From Aquatica leii (lineage: Eukaryota; Arthropoda; Insecta; Coleoptera; Lampyridae): DNA of 64,000 nt. Of this stretch, positions 47,673 to 59,548 are shown piece after piece (the stretch's first letter is position 1; the number at the start of each line of letters is the position of its first letter). Under the pieces are notes generated by a model. It saw only the letters and a program-made list of their open reading frames with translations. It made no database searches and had not been told where the DNA came from. Location of the stretch: NCBI GenBank assembly GCA_035610365.1, contig CM069432.1:235442104-235506103 (forward strand), given 5' to 3'. Made by a program: the position numbers and the translations under genes.

Positions 47673-49192
47673 ACTAAATAAGCACAAAAAGTAAAAAAAA
47701 AATGCAATTAGTATTAGTAATTTCAAAATTTTTGCGATTTTTTTTAAACAATTGTAAAAATACTTTATGTCTTGTTGGATTTGTATTGAAGTGCTTTCAG
47801 CATGCTAAAATAAACATAAATGAATTTTGTTTATAATTTTTTTTATTTTTTAAAAAACTAAGTATTTATTAGACAAGCTGCTAAAGAAATGCGGCCCTAA
47901 CATTTACAAAAACGATATTTTTATTCGACATATGCCAACATCAACAAAAAACATTTAAAGCAATGGCCAGAACGATTATGCAATTACGATGAATCGATCA
48001 TTATGCATAATAATGATCGCGATCATCGAGCGTCTGTACAATAACGATCGCAATCATTGATCGCTTATAAAATAACAATTGCGGTTGTGGAAAAGAAATT
48101 AATACTTTTAGTTATCGCATATACAAATAAGACTAATATAACACGATTTTACCTATAATATTTACTTTAATAAATGTATAATAAACTTTAAGTATGCAGG
48201 TAGTTCACGGATAATCGTAAAATTTTGTGTAAGTAGGTAAATAACCCCTTTGCTCTTTTCCTCGTAAGCATTTTAAACCACATACATATTTTTTAATAAA
48301 AAAGTAACATGGATTTAAACATTGAATTATATTTTTTTTTTGTTTACAGAAATTTAACAATGCATTCTTTTCAAAGAGAATTAGAAAACTCTTCTAGGAA
48401 AGAACGTTTGTAAAATTTGTGTCACACATTCAGCATTTAGGGAAAAACCTAGCTTTATATAAACACCAAGGTAAATCATAAAAACACAGGAAGTTAAAAA
48501 CAATAAGCATTAACTACAAATGACAATACGTATTTGAAAAGAATTGCAAATTTATTTTTAATACATAAATCTTGTTTGAGACAAATATCAACACGAGTTA
48601 TTACTAATTACTCAACAATCTTTTCAGGGTCAATTTCAAATAGAAACATTTAATTTACGAAAGAACGAACTTATTTTTTAATATGTTGTTTATTAATGCT
48701 TTAAACTATTTGTTCGTAAGTTTGCATCAGAATTCAAATAGCACGTCATGTCGAAAAAAACATCACAGTAGTATCTATTTTCTGTGAATTTTTGTAAATA
48801 TTTTTTTCAAATCTAAATATGAACAAATTTTAATTAACTTATTGTTTAGAAACAATATTAAAAAATACTTAGATATGTTGATTTTCAATACTCCAAACGT
48901 TATTGTATCCCGGAAAACGAAAATCGAATGTTTATGGCTAGATTTATGACTAACTTTACACGAGCGACTTTTTAGCAACAGTCGATTACTAATTAATTCT
49001 AAATACCATGATTGCGATCATTGATCGTAGAAAATAATAGCGATCTCAGCTACTGATTTACAGTAATTATTTTAAGTTATTGTACAATTAAGTGCAACAA
49101 GAAGAATAAGAATCCGGACAAGGAGATTCTCCGATGCTAATTTAAACCATTTTTAAACGTTTGGTAGAAAAAAAAATTTAAAAATATTTACC
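47673..49192. other. Gene-free stretch with GATCG-rich palindromes
   Basis: atgatcgcgatcat at 48013-48026 is a perfect 14-bp palindrome, and further GATCG words cluster at 47990-48065 and again at 49008-49060. No coding pattern seen. Confidence 0.4.
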
Positions 49193-49461
49193 TGATTGAA
49201 GGTGTAGAACAAGAACTGCAGTATTTTAAAATTTCCTTTTGTTGTTATACATTATCTCCGAAGATGCTTCTCACAAATCTTCTTTTGTTTTAAATCTTCC
49301 AAGTCCATTGTGGCAATGTTTATATTTCCACAGTTTTTCTAACATTCTTTAGCACGCACTTTATCACTAATAAAAAACTTAAGAAAACTAGTACCTTTGT
49401 TTTCGGTATTATTATTTTCACAATTAATATAAACACAACCGTGATCTGTAACTTTTCCCAT
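49193..49461 (-). pseudogene. THAP-domain remnant, first exon
   Basis: From ATG 49461: MGKVTDHGCVYINCENN, then GTSFLKFFISDKVRAKEC, a stop, KNCGNINIATMDLEDLKQKK and ICEKHLRR. The Cys-x4-Cys near the start and C-x2-H in ICEKH fit the THAP C2CH finger; a stop codon stands at the position after KEC. A donor-like TCAG|GTAAAT lies at 49184-49195. THAP exons occur in P-like transposons and in host regulators. No transposase core was recognised downstream, so the origin is open. Confidence 0.55.
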
Positions 49462-51034
49462 TTTAAAAATAAATCAATAATATATTTACACTTAAACTAA
49501 ACAAAAGTTCAAACAAACATTACTACTACCAGAATTTCAAAAATCGTATCGCAATGTTAACCCAAGAAAAACTTTCAATTCAATTCCGAAGTTTACAAGT
49601 CGACAGACACGCAAGAACTGAAAAATCTCGATCCAATACGAACGTGGCGACCTCTATATCTCGATCCAAGCAGTCGATACGATATCGCCCCTTAAATTGC
49701 ATTTCTTCTTACATTTATTATTCAATGGTTATATCAAAGTCTTAAGTTAGGCAACACCTCGTACACGTAGGTAATGAATGTATCAACGTTGAATTTAATA
49801 AATAAAACTTGATTAATACAAAAAAATTGAGTTTACGTAAGTTAACCGTGATAAAATGCGTATATATAGTTAGTCGATCGTACATAAAATTGACACCAAA
49901 GCAAGTAATTAAATTTAGAAAAAGATGTTTACTCTGTTTCAAACATGCAATTAGCACTAATGGCATACCCAAAACATTTCCCTAAAAATGATGAAAAGCT
50001 GCTAAAATTTAATTTGATGATTAACAAATTCCGCTAATAAAATTCATAAAACCGTTTTATTGATATTCAACAGATGTGCCACCAATTCTTTGCAATTATT
50101 TGACTAAGCAAAAAATGAAGCGTTAGGTTTGATTTGCGTATCTGACAAATAGCAGTTGCTGACATGATTACATCTAACTAGTACGATTGAATGCTTAAAT
50201 CCGCGTATGCCTTGATTATTAACCCAACGAATAAACAATTAGCTAGTCAGTAAATTTTTATAAAGCAACAAACACGTGAAACTAGCCAAACTTGCTGTTA
50301 GAATAAAAAAAAATTAGAACTTGCCGTAAAATAGAAATGCATTCTTATCCCAGCGATTTTTTCACATAGAAATATCGAAATCTTATTTGCTTCACACTAT
50401 TAATAACGTGGGTGTTCCAAGATTCTTAAACGTCCATATCACTGAGCATTGCGTTAGCACACGCGCCATTTCCTTAATGTGAACAGAAACAAACTCGTAG
50501 ATGACGTTTAGGACCGGCAAAATTTAAATAGCGCGAAAAACCATAACAAGGTTTTTTCAGATAACAATGTTTTGATTACATTGTTATTTAAAAGGGCAAA
50601 ATCTAGCAATCAGTGTCAAATTAATCAATTATTCGCTGATTTGCAATTTTGCGTTAATTGCTTAGAAGAAAGAATTTATAAAAAAAGCTTTATCTGAACT
50701 AACTAGAAAAATTCACGATGAAATGTTCGAAATTTTACGAAAGGAAACTTATCTTCAAACTTATAAGTAATCTCGAATCAGAAAATTTACAAGGTTAAAA
50801 ACAAGCATTCATGCGTTTTGTTTTGGCTTTTTAAAGTTCTGCATCTTTAATATAGAACGCCCTGTATTACAAAATTACGTGTTCAAAACTTCTATGGATA
50901 TCTCAACTAGTGTTCTTAACAAAATATTATGTAAATACAAGCTGTTGTTTCTCAAAAGCATGTCATCTTTTGAAGTCATAAACTTGAAAAAAAAATGTTT
51001 AAAAGGTTTACAATTTTGTAAAGACTAACTTAAA
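49462..51034. other. No recognisable gene
   Basis: A TA-type terminus-like text cgccctgtatta at 50859-50870 has no partner. No coding pattern was supported. Confidence 0.45.
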
Positions 51035-51200
51035 TGTTATGAATATTATAAATTCATGACATATTAGCAAGTAGTGACATCTATGTAATTAGAAGTAAAC
51101 GATACTGATTAAAAGATGGTACGTAATGACAGTGACACGTTTTATTATTACTCTACCACTAATTAGCAATTAAGACCTCAAATTCCACTTTATTACTACA
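51035..51200 (+). repeat. Copia left LTR
   Basis: TGTTATGAAT ... TTACTACA, 166 bp. It is followed at once by ggttatgggcccaggctc, the primer-binding region typical of Copia elements (initiator Met tRNA internal match). Confidence 0.9.
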
Positions 51201-54200
51201 GGTTATGGGCCCAGGCTCAGATACGAGGTGGTAAAATTGAAGTTGATTTCTTTTAAGTGTGTAAGTGTTTCGGGTTTCGTGAAAAACCAGTTTTGTGTTG
51301 AGTTGTTATTACGTCGTAAAAGGTAAAAAAAATGGCCGTCAATTACTTGACGAGTGTGCCTAAGTTACTTGGTCGTAAAAACTATGACGAGTGGTCGTTT
51401 GCAGTCGAGAATGTGTTAGTGCTTGAAGGTTTAAGTAAATGCATCGACGGTAGCAAACAGGACACCACCTTAATAGCAAAAGCCAATACCAAATTAGTTA
51501 TAATTATCGATCCCTCCTTGTTTCCCCACGTGAAGGACGCGAAAACAGCAAAAGATGTATGGACAAGTTTAAAAAATTTGTACGACAGTGGTTTCGTGAG
51601 AAAAAAATCGCAGAAATTAAGGCGAAGAGGATTCAAGATTGACGAGGAATGGGTTGCATCAGTGTTACTGGCGGGACTTCCGAAAAAATGTTACCCCATG
51701 ATAATGGCAGTGGAACATTCAGGAATAAGTATTACTACAGATTCCATTAAAACAAAATTGCTGGACATGCAGAAAGATTGCAGAGATGGCAGCAGAAGTG
51801 CTGCTTTTGTAGTGAACAGTAAACCAAGTCATCGAAAGCCACAGCGAGATGGCGACAGTGGTACAAGTTCGCGTGAAAAATCATCCGCTAACGGGCAAGG
51901 TCAAGGTAGTTTAGGCTTTGTAAACAAAAAGAAAGACTTGAGTAATATTGTTTGTTTCAAATGCAAAAAGAACGGACATTACAAGTCGAAGTGTCCCAAT
52001 AATGAGCCTGAGGGTGTTTATGGTGCGGTTTTTTCGACAGGACAGTTTAGTGACACAGACTGGTATGTTGATAGTGGTGCGAGCATGCATTGGACTGCTA
52101 GGAAAGAAAGGTTAAAAAATGCACGTAGTCCTGATTTACCTAACATTGTTATGGCTAACCGATCGAAAATTAATGTAGACTGTGCTGGTGACATTGAAAT
52201 CAAGACTGTGACAGCGGATCTAGAGCATCGGATTTTATTAAGAAAGGTACAGTTTGTTCCAGGTTTGACCACGAGTTTATTATCTGTTTGTCAACTCATT
52301 AACAATAGCAGCAATGTAACTTTTGATGAAAAAGGCTGTAAGATTTACAATGCTAAACGTATCTTAGTGGCAACAGCTAGGTTGACGAATAATCTATACA
52401 AGCTAGATGTCCCAGATGGTTGTGCAGGTTTTTTGGCAAGTAGTGAAATATGGGATCGACGTTTAGGCCATATAAACAATAACTATCTAAATAAAATGAG
52501 TGAATTAGTAGAAGGACTTGTTTTTAAGGGTCAGGCTAACGTAACTAATTGTCAAGTGTGTTGTCAAGGTAAACAAGCTCGCATACCTTTTCCAAACAAA
52601 GGTAGCCGTGCCGATAATGTGTTGCAGGTGATAAATAGCGATATCTGTGGCCCAATGGAGACAGCTTCGTTAGGAGGCGCAAGATATTTCTTAACCTTTA
52701 TTGACGATTACAGTCGTATGTGTTTTATATATTTCCTTAAGACGAAGGACGAAACATATGAAAAGTTTAAGGAGTTTAAGTGTTTAGTAGAAAATCAACA
52801 AAATGAAAGGGTAAAAGTGTTACAAACAGATACTGGCGGTAAATATATCTGTAAAGAATTTCAAAATTACCTAAGGAATGCTGGCATTACACACCCCAGC
52901 AGAATGGTGTGGCTGAGCGCTTTAATCGAACATTGGTTGAAACAAAATGTTTAATGTTTGATGAGAACATTTGTTAATGGTTATGGGCAGAAGCATGTAA
53001 TGCTGCTTGTTACCTCAAGAATCGTTCTGTTTCAGCAGGGATTTCAAAAACACCGTTTGAGCTGTGGACCGGCAGGAAGCCAAATGTTGGTCATCTACGT
53101 GCTACAACCCAGCTACAAGGAAGGTGATTACTAGTCGAGATGTGACAGTTATGGAAAACGTCAAGGAGACTACGACGCTATCAATGGATGAGACAGTAGA
53201 GATTTCGGATTCAGTGGGGGTAGAAAATGAGCATAATTATTCAATCGATGACTTGACTGATTGTTCGATGAATGAAGACACTATTGAACGTGCCGACAAT
53301 AATGACAGTTAATATGTTCCTGATTCAGTTGATGAAGAGGTGCAATCAAATGCTACAGAACTTCCAAGAAGATCAGAGGGGTCCATAAAAAAAAACTTTT
53401 GAAGATTATATTACTTATTTTGGTGCAAAAATGGTAGCGATACATCAGATATTTATGTTCCTCCAAGAACCGTTACAGAAGCGCTTTCTGGACCAGATGG
53501 GCAGAAGTGGAAGCAGGCTATGTTAGATGAGATCAGATCTTTTTAAGAAAACAACACGTCGGAACTGGTTGATCATCCAAATAATGAGATAATAGTGGAG
53601 TGTAAATGGGTGTTTAAAGTGAAATGTAATAGTGAAAGCAAAAAGAGTTATAGAGCTAGATTAGTGGCAAAGGGTTATACTCAGAAGGAGGGTATTGATT
53701 ATAACGAAACTTTTGCTCCTGTAGTAAGACAATCAACTTTAAGGGTTTTGATAGCATTATCATTGCAGTTAGATTTAAAAATTGTACATCTAGATGTAAA
53801 GACTGCATTTTTCAATGGTGTATAAAAAGAAAATGTGTATATGAGGCAACCTGAAGGTTTTATGTTGAAAGATTTTGAAAATAAGGTTTTTAAGTTAAAC
53901 AAAGCTGTGTATGGTTTGAAAGAATCCAACAGACCTTGGAATGAAAAGGTAGATTAAGTTCTATTAAATATTAAATACAAGAGGTCAGATTATGAACCGT
54001 GTTTATATATTAAAAGAAAAGAAAATGGGTTATTAACAGTTATTGCTTTGTATGTTGACGATTTCTTTGTATTTTCGAATGATTTCAAAGAGATTAAGTT
54101 TCTTGAAACACATTTGCTCAAAGTTTAAAATTAAGAATCTTGGTGAAGCAAAGCAGTGTTTAGAATTAAGGATAATTAGTGATTATAAAGAAAATGTTAT

Positions 54201-55017
54201 AACTATTGATCAGGAGGATTATATTAATGAGATTTTGAAACGTTTTGGCATGTTAGATTGTCAGACAGTTTGTACTCTTTTAGATAGTAGTATCAGTCTA
54301 AGTAAGGACGAAACTGACTTGAATTTACCATATAAAGAATTAATAGTCTCATGTACTTGGTAATTATGACACGTCCTGACATTGCTTATGCTGCAAGTCT
54401 GCTTAGTCAGTATAACAATTGTTATACTAAGGTGCACTGACAATGTGTAAAAAGATTATTAAGGTATTTAAAAGGGACAAAGCTTTTTTCCATGAAATTT
54501 ACCAAGAACAATAATTCAAATTTAATCGGGTTTGTGGATTCCGACTGGGGTTCAGACAAGCTGGATCGTAAATCTTATGCAGGTTATGTATTTAAGTTTT
54601 CTGGTGGTAGTGTTTCATGGAAGAGCTGCAAACAAAAGGTGTTAGCTTTATCAACAACTGAAGCAGAGGATATGGCCCTTAGTGAAGCAACGAAAGAAGC
54701 CATATACCTGCGAAATCTTTTGTTTGACTTGACTGGGAAATTGGATAGTATTGAAATGAACAACGATACTCAAAGTGCCCAAAACCTGGCGAATAATCCA
54801 GTTTTCCATGAAAGATCGAAACATAGATATCAGATACCATTTCTTAAGAGATGCTATCTCAGATAAGAAAATTGACATTAAATATATGCCAACAAATGAG
54901 ATGGTAGCGGATATCTTGACTAAGTCGTTTGGAAATGTTAAGAACTCTAAGTTTACTAGAGATTTAGGTTTGAAGAATGCTTAGTGTGTTAGGACATGAC
55001 TTACTAATAAGTGGAGC

Positions 55018-55183
55018 TGTTATGAATATTACAAATTCATGACATATTAGGAAGTAGTGACATCTATGCAATTAGAAATAAACGATAGTGATTAAAAGAT
55101 GGTACGTAATGACAGTGACACGTTTTATTATTACTCTACCCGTAATTAGCAATTAAGACCTCAAATTCCACTTTATTACTACA
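55018..55183 (+). repeat. Copia right LTR
   Basis: Same ends as the left LTR; preceded by a purine-rich aagtggagc as polypurine tract. About 96% identical to the left LTR. Confidence 0.9.
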
Positions 55184-55271
55184 GGTTATGGGCCCAGGCT
55201 CAGATACGAGGTGGTAAAATTAAAGTTGATTTCTTTTAAGTGTGTAAGTGTTTCGGATTTCGTGAAAAACC
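55184..55271 (+). mobile_element. Second copy of the Copia primer-binding site and leader
   Basis: Sequence after the right LTR repeats the 88 bases that follow the left LTR (51201-51288, from ggttatgggcccaggctc to gtgaaaaacca), with two or three differences, then breaks off into unrelated DNA. So the locus is LTR-body-LTR-leader, i.e. the start of a second tandem copy sharing one LTR. Confidence 0.88.
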
Positions 55272-55315
55272 AATATTAATATCAGGAGCTTCTTGTACTT
55301 AATGGCCTTTTCTAT

Positions 55316-55768
55316 TGTTACGTATCTATTTATTAAAAACTAATTTATTTAAAACGACTAAAACTACGTTTACTTATTCTAGAAATATATACACTTTTAA
55401 ATTAACCGAACTAATTAAATCTAATAATAATATTTAATAAAAATACTTACACTATAATTTATATCACTTAAGATAAGATAACGTCCTCGGATTTCACACT
55501 TGTTTACACTAATTATCGCATACACGATTATTCTCGATTTATTTATGTAGACAAACACGTGCTAACGATTTATTTTCACTTGATAATCTTCTTAATACAG
55601 CTGCATTCGCGTTTCGACAATAACTGACCTACGATCTGTCTCGTCGCTATATAAAGACATACGGAAATCCTTCTGGATCGTTCCTCACTTTTTGCTATAA
55701 CTTCTAGAAGATAGATAACAGCCTTCTAGAAGGCTCTTGCGTTTGCAAGTAATTTCTCGACCGTTTCA
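55316..55768 (-). mobile_element. Solo LTR, family S, copy B (fossil, longest)
   Basis: Plus-strand ends TGTTACG and CCGTTTCA with identical flanks ctat (55312-55315 and 55769-55772). Sense (minus) shows a TATATAGC box at the position of copy A's TATAAATA and the same GTCAGTTATTG. It is about 135 bp longer than copy A owing to a block in the middle that A lacks. TTCTAGAA motifs at 55702 and 55724. Confidence 0.85.
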
Positions 55769-55849
55769 CTATAATGATCTTTAATACTAACAGATGATCG
55801 TTTGGATCGAAACTCGACCTGCTGCCTAAGTTAGTAACAGTGCAGTTTG

Positions 55850-56170
55850 TTATCCAAACGTTTGTATATAATTTTTATGAACAGTTTGTAGATATGGTAT
55901 AGGAGACTGATAGACCTGTAGCTCATAATGTCTGCTGTATCAACTTTTTTGTGCATCAGGTTTCCTTTAAACTTATTTCAATTTCCGCTGGAGTTATATC
56001 TGGCATCACAGACTGTTTCTATATAAACAGTTCGTCTTTTATTTGTTTGCTTCTGTGTAGCTCCTTGTAGAACTTCTCTACTAATATTATATTTTTTCTC
56101 AATTGTTTTCATTGGTTAATAAGGTCCGTTGTTTTTTGGTTGATTTTATCTTTTTCTGTTTAACATTCTA
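55850..56170 (-). pseudogene. Antisense LINE RT fragment
   Basis: Minus-strand text ILVEKFYKELHRSKQIKDEL, MPDITPAEIEISLK (about 55975-56085) is the linker just before RT in insect LINEs (usual form EEFY+ELY.S, PDI...EIE.AL). After a gap KKVDTADIMSYRSISLLYHI (55885-55945) is the first RT block. Possibly the same family as the tail at 43790-44580. Confidence 0.68.
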
Positions 56171-57783
56171 TATAATAATTTCTAAATAAATTTGAGAATC
56201 ATTAGCATAAACATGTTATTTACAAAAATCGAGATAATTATAAAAATTTGTCTAAAATAGAACCCTATTAAACATCCTATTTTAATTTGAATAAATCCGA
56301 TATTCTAAAATTCTATATAATCTAAAACAGTTAATAAAAACTTATAACTGACAGTGTCTAAAAAAGCACAAGAAGAATTGGGTATGAGAAAATGTGTCAA
56401 AAGAAACAAAATGCTGGCACAATTGAGAACTTTTTCAAATCTTCAAACAGTAAAAAAAATAAGCTAATAACCTGTATATTTTGGTACCATTTCTGCCTTT
56501 CTTCCGTTTTCGATAAAGTTTTGTGTTACTTCTTTTGATGCGATTTTTACAGTATCTCATTTCTCAATTTAAATAATTAACTCAATTATTTCTGTCTTTG
56601 ATTAATATATTTTTTGTCGTATTACGTATGATAAATTCGTTACAACTCTCATAAATACTAATTCATTTTGCATGATTGTCCGAATATAACTTTACTGCAG
56701 TGTTTTTTTACTTTTTTTTTTGAATTTTTAATTTAAGCGTATATGTCTTTCAATAGTAAAGTCACTGCCATTGTAAGATTTTTCGAACATTTTAGTACAT
56801 TTCTAGTACTCAACACTGAAATCAATTTAAGAAAATATGTACAAAAATATGTATTGTTTTAATTAAATGGCAATATTAATAATGTTTAAAAATGTTTAAC
56901 AAACTCTAAATTGTATCATTATGTCTTATGTAAATAATTTTAATAATTGCAAAATTGACGAAACCACTTTTTTGTATTTAATTTTTATATTTTGATTCGA
57001 TTATGCTTTTAATTTAACTGATTACTTATTAATTTGTAGAAAACTGGAACGTTTTAAATTAATAATTTAATCAAAACTTGATAAAAAAATCAATGAATTC
57101 AATTGCATTTGGTTAACCGCTGCCTTCACGTAAGTAAGTTAAATAAAATAACCTTCAATTTTTAATAGTAAGTGCACGAAGCAGTCGCCACAATTTTTCC
57201 TTGATATGCTGATGTGCTTCGTAATGAACTTTATCAATATAAAAATCAAAGTATGCTTTCTATGAAATTATAAATAAACAAGACATAAATACAAAATATT
57301 TAAATACTAACGTATTTTTAATTACATTTACTTTAAGTCTATTATGTACAGACTGTATGTATTTACCAATCTATGTTTAATATAATTAAACCTCTACGGT
57401 CGACCATGCGGTTAGTAAGAAAGTAGGACAATCCTTCCAGAATATCAACTTCGTTAATTCAGGTATTATCTACTTGAATTAATATAATTAATTTAATCAT
57501 ACAGTAACACATACAATAACGGTTAATTGTGTATGGTAGTTCTGGGAGTGAAATAACAGTTACGTTAATCTTACATGGTCATTACGTCTTGATGTCGTCC
57601 CTAAAGCAGCTACTATCAAAATCTCATCAGGTAATAAATAATATTTAGATAGCAATCATCAGATAACCCATTTCTTAATTATTGGGTAAGTTGACAATTT
57701 CTTGTTACTGCTTATTTGCAACCTTCCTCGTATTTACAATGCTATTTTTGTAATATTCATCCATGACCTACATAGCTTATTAC
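56171..57783. other. Gene-free AT-rich stretch; candidate promoter side of the secreted gene
   Basis: No coding pattern. No convincing TATA box could be placed relative to the candidate start at 57784. Confidence 0.4.
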
Positions 57784-58260
57784 ATGGTAACGACAACAAA
57801 CAAATGTATCTTTTAGAAATAACTTGCTATTAATGACATTTACTTACAGGTTATTTTTACGTTGACAGTTTGCTATTTAATTTTTGGATCCATTGCTGGC
57901 GTTCCAATAAAAATTAAACGTGCTCCACTTGAAGTTGGTCTTATCTCCTTTAACGATGCTCCAAAATATCTTTCTCATAAGACGAACCTAACAAAACATC
58001 GTCAACGTAATTCTGTTAAAACAGGGCATTCTCAGCACATGTGGATTCCCGGTTACGTGAGAGATCACGCGTTCATACCTGCACATGAAGAGCACGTTTT
58101 TATCCCAACTCATGAAGTTATTATAGCACAACCTATACATTCTATCTTAGTACAATCTAATAACGTATATAAATCTCATCCAGGAGGATTTGGGGTAGGT
58201 GTTAATTTTGGTGGAAGAGGAACAGGGCATGGGTTTCATATATCAACGTTTCATTTATAG
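57784..58260 (+). CDS. Small secreted His/Gly-rich protein, candidate host gene
   Basis: The coding exon starts after an acceptor (ttacttacag, 57840-57849) and runs to TAG 58258-58260. It reads VIFTLTVCYLIFGSIAG then VPIKIKRAP: a hydrophobic signal peptide, a plausible signal-peptidase site after IAG and a basic KIKR that could be a proprotein site. The middle has near-repeats AFIPAHEEH and VFIPTHEVI; the end is GGFGVGVNFGGRGTGHG, a glycine/histidine-rich tail. The only start that fits in frame nearby is ATG 57784-57786 directly before a GTAACG donor, giving a 63-bp intron (57787-57849) and a 137-residue product. A longer upstream exon cannot be excluded. No homologous family was recognised. 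It has no lesions, unlike everything else in the window. Secretion is inferred; the function (cuticle, peptide, defence) is unknown. Confidence 0.6.
57787..57849 (+). other. Putative 63-bp intron after an ATG-only exon
   Basis: GTAACG at the donor and CTTACAG at the acceptor; splicing places ATG directly before GTTATTTTTACG, giving an uninterrupted signal peptide. Confidence 0.4.
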
Positions 58261-58595
58261 TTACTTAGAAGTTTATTATAATATTATTTATTATCATTAC
58301 ATTATTAAAATATACAAGTATTTGTAGATAAAATTAAGGAACGTTCTTTAAAACCATTAAATAATATTTTACCAAATTCTTTTGTTTTTATTTGAAATTT
58401 ACTTACTTTTGAAAAAACAAAAGAAATTATATTGTATAAAAATATTTCCATCTTGAAATAACATTTCACAATAAAAAACAGACACAGTGAAACAACCTTA
58501 ATGACAAACGTTATCAATTATCTTATTTTTTATTTTTTAATAAATCTGAAAAACTCTCCTATATTTTTAATTTTTTATTTTAATAAACCCTACAT
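58261..58595. other. 3' flank of the secreted gene
   Basis: ATTAAA at about 58301-58306 could serve as poly(A) signal. Otherwise AT-rich without features. Confidence 0.35.
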
Positions 58596-58619
58596 GTTTC
58601 GACTTAGTGTCATCTTCAG
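58596..58619 (-). other. CTGAAGAT-stem-GAAAC motif, site 2
   Basis: Minus strand: CTGAAGAT, GAC, loop ACTAA, GTC, GAAAC. Stem GAC/GTC is perfect. It lies at the outer edge of the left arm of the foldback. Confidence 0.5.
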
Positions 58620-58968
58620 GCGTATACTATAAAATAAAAAATATTAAATCGAATCTTATTTTAAACATAAACTTACTACATTAGAATTGAAAAATCAAAC
58701 CTCAAATATTAAATAAACTTTAAAAATAATAAATATAGAAATCTGAAAAATAATATAAATTTAAATAAAATCAAAAAGTTATAAAAAGAAATAAACTTAC
58801 CAAAATATGTTAATCAAATTAAATATGATTAAGTATTTGAAGTTTAACAAATTTATTTAATATTTGAAGTTTGATTCTTCAATTCTAATGTAGTAAGTTT
58901 ATGGTTAAAATAAGATTCGATTTTATATTTTTTATTTTATAGTATACGCCTGAAGATGACACTAAGTC
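58601..58968. repeat. Foldback element with 117-bp arms
   Basis: The arm 58601-58718 is repeated in inverse at 58852-58968 with a spacer of about 133 bp. Shared text includes cttactacattagaattga and catcttcaggcgtatac. Arms match by eye at well over 90%. No target duplication seen. Each arm holds a copy of the CTGAAGAT motif at its outer end. Confidence 0.88.
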
Positions 58969-58981
58969 TACTAAAAGTGTT
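58950..58981 (+). other. CTGAAGAT motif, site 3 (3' half altered)
   Basis: CTGAAGAT, GAC, ACTAA, GTC as at site 2 but GAAAC is replaced by tactaaaag. It lies at the outer end of the right foldback arm. Confidence 0.4.
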
Positions 58982-59548
58982 TTAAAAATTGCATATATGA
59001 TAGTTGCTTACTTCAATATTGACCGAACGATTTGAAGTAATTTGGAAGAAAATTGGTAGTGAACTTTTTAACATAACTTATTTGTGTGAATTATTATTTT
59101 ATAGTATTAAAATAATTTTTATGTTTCTGTAATATTATAATATTTGACACAATGGTTAAACGATTGTGTAAAGCATTTAGAATAAAATTAATTTAATTAT
59201 TATAAATATTGAACTCAGTGTAGTAGGGGAGACTGGGGAGGTTTGATACACTTAACACATGAAGTGAAAAATACAAGTAAGTATAAATTCTATAAATTCC
59301 CTAGATGGTGCCTTAAGTAGCCTATTAAGTTGCAATGAATTTTAGCTGATTGAAATTTATTGATTCAGGGTATACCCTATTTTATTGTTTTCATAAACTT
59401 GCATCTTGTGTCATTCCTCCCATAGTAAGGGACTTTTGATACAATGTGTGAGAGCCTTGATATGTGGTGAGAAAAGCACATGATTTGGGCTTTTAAAACA
59501 TTTGTAAGTATTTATTGGGATATTTTAGCATTAGGAACGTAAAAATAT

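Larger units (their letters stand above)
51035..55183 (+). mobile_element. Ty1/Copia LTR retrotransposon, broken (fossil)
   Basis: Two 166-bp LTRs bound a Copia-order body: gag from 51332 with the zinc knuckle CFKCKKNGHYKSKC near 51955-51996, protease with DWYVDSGASMHWT near 52058, integrase in about 52450-53100 (GPMETASLGG, TFIDDYSR), reverse transcriptase in about 53590-54130 (VAKGYTQKEGIDYNETFAPV, LYVDD), and RNase H in about 54500-54980 (GFVDSDWGSD, SYAGYVFK). About half a dozen or more breaks are present. The LTRs differ at about 7 of 166 positions by eye (roughly 4%), so it is moderately young, probably a few million years on usual insect rates. The right LTR is followed by leader sequence again (see separate entry). 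Confidence 0.92.

Noticed and set aside
36558-50870. cagggtactccg at 36560 and cgccctgtatta at 50859 as two ends of one transposon
   Set aside because: They lie 14 kb apart across several other elements and the inner sequences do not pair.
55184-55271. Reading the post-LTR leader as part of a normal 3' flank
   Set aside because: The 88 bases match the leader after the left LTR, so they are element sequence.
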